The position numbers and the translations under genes are program-made. The notes beneath the pieces were generated by a model. The model saw only the letters and a list, made by a program, of their open reading frames with translations. It searched no databases and was not told where the DNA came from. A stretch of DNA of 14,071 nucleotides from Actinomycetes bacterium (GTDB lineage: Bacteria; Actinomycetota; Actinomycetes; Mycobacteriales; Mycobacteriaceae), in NCBI GenBank assembly GCA_023416315.1, contig JAEZIA010000138.1, positions 1-14,071 of the forward strand, given 5' to 3'. Positions 1-5,585 of this stretch are shown piece by piece (the first letter of the stretch is position 1; every line of letters begins with the position of its first letter).

Positions 1-420
1 CGCGGCCTCGACGTGCGTGCTCCCGACTGGCGCGTGGGTGACCTGATCGGCGTCGACCACAAGGTACTCGGCGTACGCGCCGCCGGTGGCGTCGATCGGC
101 ATCACGATGGTCATCACCCGGTCGCCGATCGCCAGATCCGTTGTGGTGCCGGGGCCGATTTCATCGACTACCCCGGCGGCTTCCATTCCGGGGATGTAGG
201 GCGGACGAAGCGGCCCGGACCGCAGCGCCTCGTCGAGGGCACCACTTCGCAGCAAGGTGTCACCAGGATTGACGGTGGCCGCGTACACCCGCACGCGAAT
301 CTGTCCCGGCCCTGCGTTCGGCCGGGCGACCTCGACAAGTCGAAGTACCTCGGGCCCGCCGTACTCGATCACCCCGACGGCACGCATCGTATCGGCGCTC
401 ACAGCGAGGTGAGTGGACAT
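1..420 (-). CDS. MDR-family (quinone oxidoreductase-like) NAD(P)H oxidoreductase, N-terminal part
   Basis: Partial gene: the ATG lies at 420 and the frame is open for 140 codons to the window edge, so the C-terminus is missing. What remains is the GroES-like domain of a medium-chain dehydrogenase/reductase. It shows the typical opening MRAVGVIEYGGPEVL (residues 12-26), an NPGD motif at 51-54 where zinc alcohol dehydrogenases have their catalytic Cys, and PGMEAAGVVDEIGPG at 77-91. Lack of the zinc-ligand Cys suggests a zinc-free quinone/enone reductase using NAD(P)H; the Rossmann domain that would bind it is outside the window. The start at 420 is backed by a strong ribosome binding site, AAAGGAG, about 8 nt upstream. 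Codon 12 (ATG at 387) is an alternative that would match the usual family start. Substrate cannot be told. Confidence 0.9.
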   Translation of the reverse strand, partial: MSTHLAVSADTMRAVGVIEYGGPEVLRLVEVARPNAGPGQIRVRVYAATVNPGDTLLRSGALDEALRSGPLRPPYIPGMEAAGVVDEIGPGTTTDLAIGDRVMTIVMPIDATGGAYAEYLVVDADQVTHAPVGSTHVEAA

Positions 421-428
421 GATTGCGG

Positions 429-451
429 CTCCTTTCGGCATGGAGCCATGC
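429..451 (-). promoter_or_regulatory. Leader inverted repeat and ribosome binding site of the MDR gene
   Basis: On the minus strand an AAAGGAG ribosome binding site (about 429-435) sits directly downstream of an inverted repeat with 6-bp arms GCATGG (438-443) and CCATGC (446-451) separated by 2 nt. In the mRNA this is a very tight element; as DNA it is a plausible operator half-pair. A second, odd-centred palindrome TGCACAGTGCA lies at 485-495. No convincing -10/-35 pair was seen in the 96-bp gap. The ribosome binding site is clear; the regulatory role is inference. Confidence 0.4.
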
Positions 452-516
452 TCGCCGCCGATCGGTGTCGTCCGAATCAGCCAGTGCACAGTGCAAGTGG
501 CCAGTCTGGCGTCTGG

Positions 517-906
517 TTAGCCCCGAGACTTCGCGGACACGTTCAGCTCGACCGCCGCCTGGATGAGGGTCGCCAGTGCCTGTTCGTCGACGACGTCGCC
601 GTCATGAAAGTCGATGGCCCGGCGGGTGTTCCCCTCCAGACTCGCGTTGAACAGACCCGACGGATCCGGCAACGACGCACCCTTGGCGAACGTCATCTTG
701 ACCGCGGCCTTGTACGTCTCCCCCGTGCAGATGATCCCGGCGTGCGACCACACCGGGACCCCGCGCCATTTCCACTCCTCGATCACCTCTGGATCGGCGC
801 GGGTGATCACGGCCCGGATCTGCGCCAACGTTTCGCCGCGCCAGTCGCCGAGCTCGGCAATCCTGGCGTCGATGCGCTGCGACGCGGTGATGTCGTCGTC
901 ATCCAT
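517..906 (-). CDS. DUF1801 domain protein
   Basis: A 129-residue soluble protein with no signal peptide or membrane segment. The central part, roughly residues 10-118, has the pattern of the DUF1801/YdhG family: an amphipathic N-terminal helix with IDARIAELGDWRGETLAQIR, then EEWKWRGVPVW (about 43-53), a YKAAVKMTF strand (about 65-73), and a conserved end region with LFNASLEGNTRRAIDFHDGD. The family is common in actinobacteria and has no established biochemical role that I can name. The ATG at 906 has a short GGGGAC stretch just upstream; an upstream ATG in the same area is out of frame. It is divergent from the HicB-like gene (94 bp apart) and in the same direction as the MDR gene, 96 bp upstream of it, so cotranscription is possible but not shown. 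Confidence 0.88.
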   Translation of the reverse strand: MDDDDITASQRIDARIAELGDWRGETLAQIRAVITRADPEVIEEWKWRGVPVWSHAGIICTGETYKAAVKMTFAKGASLPDPSGLFNASLEGNTRRAIDFHDGDVVDEQALATLIQAAVELNVSAKSRG

Positions 907-936
907 GTCCCCATGATGGTCACAGCCGCCGCAATT

Positions 937-964
937 TTGTATTCCGGGTCACACGGAGTATCTT
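937..964 (+). promoter_or_regulatory. Weak candidate promoter for the HicB-like gene
   Basis: A TATCTT hexamer at 959-964 matches 4 of 6 bases of the sigma-A -10 consensus, and TTGTAT at 937-942 with a 16-bp spacer shares only the first three bases of a -35 box. It lies 37 nt before the ATG at 1001 in a short divergent gap, where a promoter is expected. The match is weak and could be chance. Confidence 0.25.
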
Positions 965-1000
965 TTCCGGCGGCCCAGAATCGTTTCGGAAAGCATGAAG

Positions 1001-1264
1001 ATGCGTACTCATTACAGAACTCGCGGCTTCTCCACCCGTCCGCAACGGGGTCTTCGCACCCATCAGCTCCTGCGCCCCATGGCCGGTCAGTGCTTCGAGA
1101 TCGACATTCGGTTCGAGAGCAACCGGTGGCTGATCCGGATTCCGGAAATCAACGACGCGACCGAGGCGACCGCCCGGGACAAGGTCGAACTGGCCGCCCG
1201 CGAGTGCATCGCCACCCGCACCGGCATCCCGATCGGCTACATCTCCGTCTGGGTTCGCGACTGA
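1001..1264 (+). CDS. Small HicB-like (orphan antitoxin-fold) protein
   Basis: An 87-residue protein. The second half has the pattern of the HicB partial-RNase-H fold: CFEIDIRFESNRWLIRIPEI (a strand, a turn, a W-x-I-x-I-P-E strand), then an ATARDKVELAAREC helix and a closing IPIGYISVWV strand. HicB proteins act as antitoxins, binding the HicA RNase and often their own operator. No HicA-sized partner (about 60-85 residues, double-stranded-RNA-binding fold with a catalytic His) is visible next to it, and it carries no obvious DNA-binding domain, so it is better read as an orphan member of an actinobacterial HicB-like family. GGAAAG at 988-993 lies 7 nt before the ATG at 1001 and supports it over the ATG at 995. 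A third in-frame ATG at 1079, just before the conserved part, lacks a ribosome binding site; the first 26 residues are Arg-rich and look non-conserved. Confidence 0.72.
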   Translation: MRTHYRTRGFSTRPQRGLRTHQLLRPMAGQCFEIDIRFESNRWLIRIPEINDATEATARDKVELAARECIATRTGIPIGYISVWVRD

Positions 1265-1272
1265 TCCCAATC

Positions 1273-1289
1273 CCGTTGCCCTGCAACGG
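1273..1289 (+). terminator. Short hairpin after the HicB-like gene, possible terminator
   Basis: A 7-bp perfect stem, arms CCGTTGC (1273-1279) and GCAACGG (1283-1289), with a 3-nt loop, begins 9 nt after the stop codon. No T-run follows, so it would be a terminator of the U-less type sometimes proposed in mycobacteria, or just an mRNA 3' end structure. It also faces the end of the convergent DUF35 gene. Confidence 0.35.
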
Positions 1290-1372
1290 TTGAAGAGGCT
1301 GTGTCGGCGTAAGACCCTGCTTCGAGTCCAGCGGTGAGGCCGTTAATCCTGCGCTGAATGCGACCTCGGCGC

Positions 1373-1816
1373 TCACTCGGCGACGGGCCGAAACAACGGT
1401 ATCCACACCCGGGTGTCCTCCTCGCCGGACAGTGCGGTCCAGTCTTCGAAGAACACTTCCACCTCGAGACCGACGCACATGTCCGCCGGCTCGACGTCCA
1501 CCACGTTGGTGATCAGCCGGACACCGGGTTCTTCGGCGATTTCCACCATCGCCACGATGTAAGGCGGCTCGAAGCCCGGAATCCACGGCTGCCGGTCGAC
1601 GGTGAACGCCGCGACGGTCGCCCGTCCGGAAACCTTCTCGGGGGCGACATCCGTGCTGCGGCAGCGCCAGCATGCAGGCCCGGGTGGGTGGAAGAAGTGC
1701 CCGCAACCGCGGCAGCGGCTGATCAGCAGATCGCCGTCGCGCCCGCCGGTCCAGAACGCTTCCGATTCCGGCGTCGGGCTGGGGGCCAGCCGCAACTGCG
1801 GTCGCTGGTAGCTCAT
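1373..1816 (-). CDS. DUF35 zinc-ribbon / OB-fold protein, thiolase partner
   Basis: A 147-residue protein with the classic DUF35 layout: an N-terminal helix (PTPESEAFWTGGRDG, about 14-28), a rubredoxin-like zinc ribbon with four cysteines at 35, 38, 49 and 52 (CRGCG...CWRC), and a C-terminal OB-fold (about 60-147) ending in a hydrophobic strand. DUF35 proteins are known as obligate partners of thiolase-like enzymes, for example the ChsH2 DUF35 domain with the aldolase Ltp2 in cholesterol side-chain removal, and related proteins with HMG-CoA synthase or thiolase in archaea. Here the ATG overlaps the TGA of the upstream thiolase-like gene as ATGA (1813-1816), implying coupled translation and equal stoichiometry. 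The enoyl-CoA hydratase domain that ChsH2 carries is absent. Confidence 0.93.
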   Translation of the reverse strand: MSYQRPQLRLAPSPTPESEAFWTGGRDGDLLISRCRGCGHFFHPPGPACWRCRSTDVAPEKVSGRATVAAFTVDRQPWIPGFEPPYIVAMVEIAEEPGVRLITNVVDVEPADMCVGLEVEVFFEDWTALSGEEDTRVWIPLFRPVAE

Positions 1817-3012
1817 CGGCTGCTCACCAACATCGAACCCGCGACGGGTCCCCCGCCGACCCCGACGGCGACGACCTCGGGAGTGGTCGGAGCCTGGCGC
1901 TCGCCGCCCTCGCCCCACAGCTGCACACACGCCTCGTGCAGAAAACCCATACCGTGCAACCGGCCACCCGACAGCTGCCCTCCGCTGGTGTTCAACGGCA
2001 GCTGCCCGTCGAGGGCGATCCGCTCGCCACCCTCGATGAACTCACCGACCCGCCCGTGCTCGCAGAAACCCAGCGCCTCCAACCACATCACCGTCAGGAA
2101 GCTGAAGCCGTCGTACAGCTGGGCCATGTGGACATCACTCGGCCGCAAATCGGTGTGTTCCCACAGCGTCGCGGCCGAGTCGTGTGCGGCCATTGTGGTC
2201 AGATCGAAACGCTGCTCCCACGTTGGTCGTTCGAACATTCCCGGCCCGACGGATTCCACCGTCAGCGGGTGCCGGGGCAATCCGCCGCTGGCGTCGCGGC
2301 GCGACACCACCAGCGCGGTGGCCCCGTCACAGGGCACGTCACAGTCGTACAGGCACAACGGTTCTGAGATCATCCGCGCGGACAGATACTCCTGCATCGT
2401 CATCGGATCGCGATAGACCGCATCCGGATTGAGGCCTGCGTTGCGGCGCGCATTGACGGCGATGGCACCGAGTTGCTCACGGGTCAAGCCGAAATCGTGC
2501 ATGTAGCGCTGTGCGGGGATCGCCAGCCAGTTCGCTGCCGACAACGCCCCGAACGGCGCGGTCCACTCCATCTGCGGCGGCAGCTTCCCGCCCCCGCCGA
2601 GCAACACCGAGGCGTGCCCGCCGCCGGCCTGCTGCGCCGCCGTCGACTCCCACACCGACCGGAAGACCACCACGTGGTTGGCCAATCCGAGCGTGACGGC
2701 CATACACGCTTCGATCACCGGCCCGATCTGGCCGGCCGTCTCCAACCCGGACATGTACCACCTGCTGCGCAGGCCCAGCGCCGTCCGTACCTCGGTGACG
2801 CTGGCACCGGAGAAGCCCGGGTTGGCTTGGACCGCACCGGGGTAGCTGGCGATGCCGTCGACGTCGTCGACATCGAGCCCGGCGTCGGCGATCGCACGCA
2901 GCACCGCTTCGATGGTCAGTTCCAGGCCGGTGCGGCCCAGCCGGCGCCCGACCTGTGATTTTCCGGCACCGGTGATCACGGCCTTACCGTCGAACGGCCC
3001 CCGATTCGTCAT
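1813..3012 (-). CDS. Thiolase-like / lipid-transfer (SCP-x, Ltp2-like) protein
   Basis: 399 residues, the usual length for SCP-x-type thiolases. The fold is recognisable from the N-terminal VITGAGKSQVGRR, the GQIGPVIEACMAV helix (94-106), CDGATALVV (228-236), YDGFS (300-304), SGGRLHGMG (348-356) and the C-terminal VGVGGGPVAG (383-392). The positions where a biosynthetic or degradative thiolase has its nucleophilic Cys (before GQIG) and its second Cys (before GGG) hold Ala/Gly and Gly/Val, so ordinary Claisen chemistry is unlikely by my hand alignment. The YDxF motif at 300-303 matches the region of the catalytic tyrosines described for Ltp2-type retro-aldolases. With the overlapping DUF35 gene it most likely forms a complex acting on an acyl-CoA, perhaps a sterol or branched-chain intermediate. 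Start: ATG at 3012, overlapping the previous stop by ATGA. True substrate unknown. Confidence 0.92.
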   Translation of the reverse strand: MTNRGPFDGKAVITGAGKSQVGRRLGRTGLELTIEAVLRAIADAGLDVDDVDGIASYPGAVQANPGFSGASVTEVRTALGLRSRWYMSGLETAGQIGPVIEACMAVTLGLANHVVVFRSVWESTAAQQAGGGHASVLLGGGGKLPPQMEWTAPFGALSAANWLAIPAQRYMHDFGLTREQLGAIAVNARRNAGLNPDAVYRDPMTMQEYLSARMISEPLCLYDCDVPCDGATALVVSRRDASGGLPRHPLTVESVGPGMFERPTWEQRFDLTTMAAHDSAATLWEHTDLRPSDVHMAQLYDGFSFLTVMWLEALGFCEHGRVGEFIEGGERIALDGQLPLNTSGGQLSGGRLHGMGFLHEACVQLWGEGGERQAPTTPEVVAVGVGGGPVAGSMLVSSR

Positions 3013-3245
3013 GCTTCGCGGGCCTGCTCCTGCGCGCGGGTAACCTGCCGAGCCCGCATTGTCTGGTCGGTCAGCCCCAGCGCGATCAGCACGTCGATGG
3101 TCGTGATGATCAGCCCCCAGTAGTACATCCACCGGACCGTCAAGTCGGGTTGGACGGCGAAGTACAGCACCAGAAAGATCGGTCCCACGATGCCGAACAC
3201 CAAGCACATCGCCTGAAGCTTCAGGTACACCCGGAAGGTCTCCAC
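3009..3245 (-). CDS. Small two-helix membrane protein
   Basis: A 78-residue protein with two predicted transmembrane helices, about residues 11-31 and 39-58, a short extracytoplasmic or periplasmic turn (QPDLTVR) and a charged cytoplasmic tail (TMRARQVTRAQEQAREA). I do not recognise a named family. The start chosen is the GTG at 3245, 2 nt after the sulfurtransferase stop; the longer frame from 3293 would overlap that gene by 46 nt and adds an Arg/Pro-rich stretch that looks like translated non-coding frame. Its stop overlaps the thiolase start (ATGA), so it is cotranscribed with the thiolase/DUF35 pair. A role in anchoring that complex or handling a lipid substrate at the membrane is only a guess. 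Confidence 0.75.
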   Translation of the reverse strand: METFRVYLKLQAMCLVFGIVGPIFLVLYFAVQPDLTVRWMYYWGLIITTIDVLIALGLTDQTMRARQVTRAQEQAREA

Positions 3246-3247
3246 GG

Positions 3248-4096
3248 TTACTGCTCGCCGCGGGCGACGGGCCGGCCCGGCTCCGAAGTCCACTGCGACC
3301 AGGAGCCCGGGAACAGCGCAGCCTCCCGCCCGGCCGCCGCCAGCGCCGCGACAGCCACCGCGGCGGTGATCCCCGATCCGCAGTAGACCCCGACCGGATC
3401 ACCCGCCCCGATCCCCCGCTCGGACAGCAGTCCCTCGAGCGCGCCGCCAGCGACGAAGGTCTCGTCCCCGGTCAGCAGGACGGTGCTGGGCAGGTTGCGC
3501 GCGCCGGGGATGTGGCCGGCCACCGCGTCGACGGGCTCGACCTCGCCGCGGAACCGTTCCGGTGCGCGGGCATCGAGCAGCGCGCGGCTGCCGACCTCGT
3601 CGGCGGTCAGGGTGGGCAGGGCACCGGCGTAGAGGTCGTCGTAGGCCACCGTGACGTCGCCCGGAGCCGGCTCGACCGGACCGCTTTCCACGGCTCCACC
3701 TGCGGCTTTCCACGCCGACCAGCCACCGTCGAGCATGCGCACGCCGGGGATGCCCGCCGCGGTCAGGACCCACCAGGCCCGCGCCGATCCGGCCCGGTTC
3801 CAGTCGTCGTAGACAACCACGGGGCGCCCGTCGCGCACTCCCCAGCGCCGTGCGGCGGCCTGCACAGCCGACCCTGACGGCAGTGGGTGTCGGCCGCGGC
3901 CGGGCACCGTGTGGTCGGTCAGCTCGTCATCGAGCGATACGTACACCGCGCCGGGGACGTGGCCCTGCAGATAGTGCTCCCGGCCGTCCGGCTCGCTCAG
4001 GGTCCAGCGCACGTCGAGGACGGTCACCGGCTCACCCGCCGTCAGGCGGTTGACCAGCGCTTCGGCGGTGATCAGCACGTCAGAGCGCTCCGTCAT
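3248..4096 (-). CDS. sseB: Two-domain sulfurtransferase (rhodanese family), SseB-like
   Basis: 282 residues with tandem rhodanese domains. The first (about 7-135) is the inactive one, with Asp97 in VVVYDDWN at the place of the nucleophile; the second (about 160-282) holds the active loop CGSGITA with Cys239. CG-S-G-[VI]-T-A loops are typical of 3-mercaptopyruvate sulfurtransferases, while thiosulfate-specific enzymes carry CRxGxT, so the former activity is the better guess. Phrases such as LQGHVPGAV, GRGRHPLPSG, DDWNRAGSARAWWVLTAAGI and FPGSWS closely resemble mycobacterial SseB (Rv2291 type) as I remember it. The start at 4096 has GGAGA 5-6 nt upstream; the ATG at 4204 would add an unconserved extension over the intergenic region. 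It is the first gene of the operon with the membrane protein, thiolase and DUF35 genes, 2 nt before the GTG of the membrane protein. A functional link between sulfur transfer and the acyl-CoA genes is not obvious. Confidence 0.92.
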   Translation of the reverse strand: MTERSDVLITAEALVNRLTAGEPVTVLDVRWTLSEPDGREHYLQGHVPGAVYVSLDDELTDHTVPGRGRHPLPSGSAVQAAARRWGVRDGRPVVVYDDWNRAGSARAWWVLTAAGIPGVRMLDGGWSAWKAAGGAVESGPVEPAPGDVTVAYDDLYAGALPTLTADEVGSRALLDARAPERFRGEVEPVDAVAGHIPGARNLPSTVLLTGDETFVAGGALEGLLSERGIGAGDPVGVYCGSGITAAVAVAALAAAGREAALFPGSWSQWTSEPGRPVARGEQ

Positions 4097-4162
4097 CGGA
4101 TCTCCGTTCGTTTTCGGCCGGCCATCGATGATCATGCCTCGGCGGTCGGCCGCCCGCTGGCA

Positions 4163-4177
4163 CAGGTAGTCAACCTG
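4163..4177. promoter_or_regulatory. Short inverted repeat CAGGT-N5-ACCTG
   Basis: Arms of 5 bp flank AGTCA; on the minus strand the middle reads TTGACT, a -35-like hexamer pointing to sseB, but no -10 box lies at the right distance. The position, about 67-81 nt upstream of the sseB ATG, suits an operator or promoter element. Weak evidence. Confidence 0.25.
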
Positions 4178-4195
4178 AGAAAACCCTGAATTCGA

Positions 4196-4207
4196 GTAGT
4201 GCACTAC
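4196..4207. promoter_or_regulatory. Perfect 12-bp palindrome GTAGTGCACTAC, candidate operator
   Basis: A fully symmetric 12-bp site 100 nt upstream of the sseB start and about 225 nt upstream of the peptidase start. A site of this size and symmetry in a divergent promoter region is typical of a dimeric repressor such as TetR or GntR. No TetR/GntR gene is in the window; the only regulator is the MarR gene at 8017. Function is inferred from symmetry and location. Confidence 0.4.
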
Positions 4208-4294
4208 GCGTGCGCGCTCCCGCGGGCGCCCGTTAACTTTGCTACAACATCAGTCGAACACGGATTCCGCCGGGGGGGCCGGGATCGCCTGATG

Positions 4295-4329
4295 GTTCGC
4301 ACCACAACTATGGGGGGTGTGGTGCGAAC
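4295..4329. repeat. 12-bp inverted repeat with G-rich loop
   Basis: Arms GTTCGCACCACA (4295-4306) and TGTGGTGCGAAC (4318-4329) are perfectly complementary around an 11-nt centre that ends in six Gs. As DNA it could be an operator; as RNA in the leader of the peptidase gene it is a strong hairpin. It is the first of three consecutive hairpins. Confidence 0.6.
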
Positions 4330-4336
4330 GCCAGGC

Positions 4337-4381
4337 GGCGCTGGGGAAGGTCTCAAGCCTTCCCCGGCGCCCGTGGTTTTT
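4337..4381 (+). terminator. 14-bp hairpin followed by a T-run in the peptidase leader
   Basis: Arms GGCGCTGGGGAAGG (4337-4350) and CCTTCCCCGGCGCC (4358-4371) pair over 14 positions with one G-T wobble around a 7-nt loop, and five Ts follow at 4377-4381. This has the form of an intrinsic terminator for the plus strand, yet no plus-strand gene lies upstream before the HicB-like gene at 1001. If the peptidase promoter is upstream (around 4200-4290), it would sit in its 5' leader, 52 nt before the ATG, as an attenuator or structured leader. A copy of a dispersed palindromic repeat is the other reading. Confidence 0.45.
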
Positions 4382-4432
4382 CCGGGCTCTGTCCCCCGGC
4401 ATCCCCAGGTAGCCGACGGTAGGGTCGGCCCG

Positions 4433-5584
4433 ATGACGTCTCCAGCGGCATTCACCGCCGACGGCCGGCCGCGCGCCCGCGGACTCGATATCCCCCTCCT
4501 CGGCGAGCCCGGCCCACTCAACGCGATCACCGACGTGGCCGGCGTCGAGGTCGGTGTCACCACCCTGATCGCCGGCGAGGGCGAACTGACCATCGGTGGC
4601 GGTCCGGTGCGGACCGGGGTCACCGCGATCCTGCCCCGCGGCCGAGCCGGCCTCGGCCGGCCGTGCGCGGCGGGCTGGTTCTCCCTCAACGGCAATGGCG
4701 AAATGACCGGTACGACCTGGATCGAGGAGTCCGGTGCATTCAATCTGCCTGTCCTGCTGTCCAATACGCATGCCGTCGGCGCGTGCCACACCGGAGTGAT
4801 CTCCTGGGTCAACCGCATCGACCCGATTCTGGCCCGGCAGTGGCTGCTGCCGGTGTGCGCTGAAACGTGGGACGGCTACCTCAACGACATCAACGGTGGC
4901 CACGTCCGGCCCGAGCACGCCGAAGCCGCACTCGACAGCGCCGCGGGCGGCCCGGTGCCGGAAGGATCCGTCGGCGGCGGTACCGGGATGAACTGCTATG
5001 AGTTCAAGGGCGGCAACGGAACCGCGTCCCGGCTGGTGCACTACGGGCCGCACACGTTCACCGTCGGCGCGTTCGTGCAGGCGAATTTCGGTGCACGCCA
5101 TGAGCTCACGGTCGCCGGGCGGCACGTCGGCCCCCACCTGGTGGTCGACAACCCGCTCGATGGCGACTGGTTTGGGCGTGACCTCAACCGTCCGCCGCCC
5201 GGGGCGGGCTCGGTGATCGCGGTGATCGCGACCGACGCCCCGCTGCTGCCCGGCCAGTGCAAGGCCCTCGCCCGGCGGGTGCCGCTGGGCTTGGCCCGCA
5301 CCGGCACCACCGGCAGCCACTTCTCCGGCGACATCTTCCTGGCGTTCTCCACCGCCGATTCGCCGGATCTGGCCAGCCGATTCCCCATCGGCGACGTCGG
5401 CGACGACGAGTTCGGGCGGGTGAGCTTTTTACCGTGGGGCCGCATCGACGACCTCTACACCGCCGTCGTGCACAGCGTGGAGGAGGCGGTCCTCAACGCA
5501 CTGGTGGTCAACGCCGACATGGTGGGCCGCGACGGGCACCGCTCCCCCGCGCTGCCGCACGATCAACTGCGCGCCCTGTTGTGA
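4433..5584 (+). CDS. P1 family peptidase (DmpA-type L-aminopeptidase/D-esterase)
   Basis: 383 residues, right for the DmpA/BapA family of N-terminal nucleophile hydrolases. Visible marks are PLNAITDVAGVEVG (28-41), FSLNGNGEMTG (83-93), SNTHAVG (110-116), VCAETWDGYLNDING (141-155), GSVGGGTGM (178-186), FKGGNGTASR (191-200), QANFG (216-220) and GSVIAVIATDAPLLP (259-273). In DmpA the precursor cuts itself between Gly249 and Ser250; here Gly259-Ser260 occupies that place, giving alpha (1-259) and beta (260-383) chains with Ser260 as nucleophile. Asn218 in QANFG would be the oxyanion residue. Such enzymes release N-terminal residues from peptides, amides or beta-peptides. The ATG at 4433 has GGTAGGG 8 nt upstream; longer in-frame starts at 4199 and 4292 run through hairpins. 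It ends 1 nt before the convergent thioesterase-like gene. The natural substrate is unknown. Confidence 0.93.
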   Translation: MTSPAAFTADGRPRARGLDIPLLGEPGPLNAITDVAGVEVGVTTLIAGEGELTIGGGPVRTGVTAILPRGRAGLGRPCAAGWFSLNGNGEMTGTTWIEESGAFNLPVLLSNTHAVGACHTGVISWVNRIDPILARQWLLPVCAETWDGYLNDINGGHVRPEHAEAALDSAAGGPVPEGSVGGGTGMNCYEFKGGNGTASRLVHYGPHTFTVGAFVQANFGARHELTVAGRHVGPHLVVDNPLDGDWFGRDLNRPPPGAGSVIAVIATDAPLLPGQCKALARRVPLGLARTGTTGSHFSGDIFLAFSTADSPDLASRFPIGDVGDDEFGRVSFLPWGRIDDLYTAVVHSVEEAVLNALVVNADMVGRDGHRSPALPHDQLRALL

Positions 5585-5585
5585 C

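Larger units (their letters stand above)
4097..4432. other. 336-bp divergent intergenic region between sseB and the P1 peptidase
   Basis: This is the only non-coding stretch over 300 bp. It must carry the promoters of the sseB operon (minus) and of the peptidase (plus). From the sseB side it holds a CAGGT/ACCTG repeat (4163-4177), a perfect 12-bp palindrome (4196-4207), an AT-richer patch around 4230-4260, G-runs at 4272-4278 and 4312-4317, and three successive hairpins between 4295 and 4399. The plus-strand frame stays open through the last 230 bp, but it has no protein-like character and the conserved peptidase starts only at 4433. I could not find a convincing -10/-35 pair on either strand. 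Confidence 0.6.

Noticed and set aside
13..1293. Long open plus-strand frame (426 codons) over the MDR and DUF1801 genes
   Set aside because: It lies antisense to two recognisable genes, its translation is Arg/His/Pro-rich with no family pattern, and GC-rich DNA commonly keeps such frames open.
1321..1329. TTCGAGTCC resembling the T-loop of a tRNA, possible att remnant
   Set aside because: The flanking bases do not form a 5-bp T-stem and no acceptor or anticodon arm is found; no integrase or mobile gene nearby.
1358..2416. 352-codon plus-strand frame
   Set aside because: Antisense to the DUF35 and thiolase-like genes; low-complexity translation rich in Arg, Pro and Ser.
3013..3402. Upstream extension of the thiolase-like frame to 529 codons
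   Set aside because: The added part overlaps the membrane protein and sulfurtransferase genes and is low-complexity; the ATG at 3012 in ATGA overlap starts right before the conserved domain.
4199..4432. N-terminal extension of the P1 peptidase by up to 78 codons
   Set aside because: It runs through three hairpins and has no conserved sequence; the ATG at 4433 has a ribosome binding site and matches the usual family start.
4250..5320. 356-codon minus-strand frame under the peptidase gene
   Set aside because: Antisense to a clear P1 peptidase; no recognisable domain or ribosome binding site.
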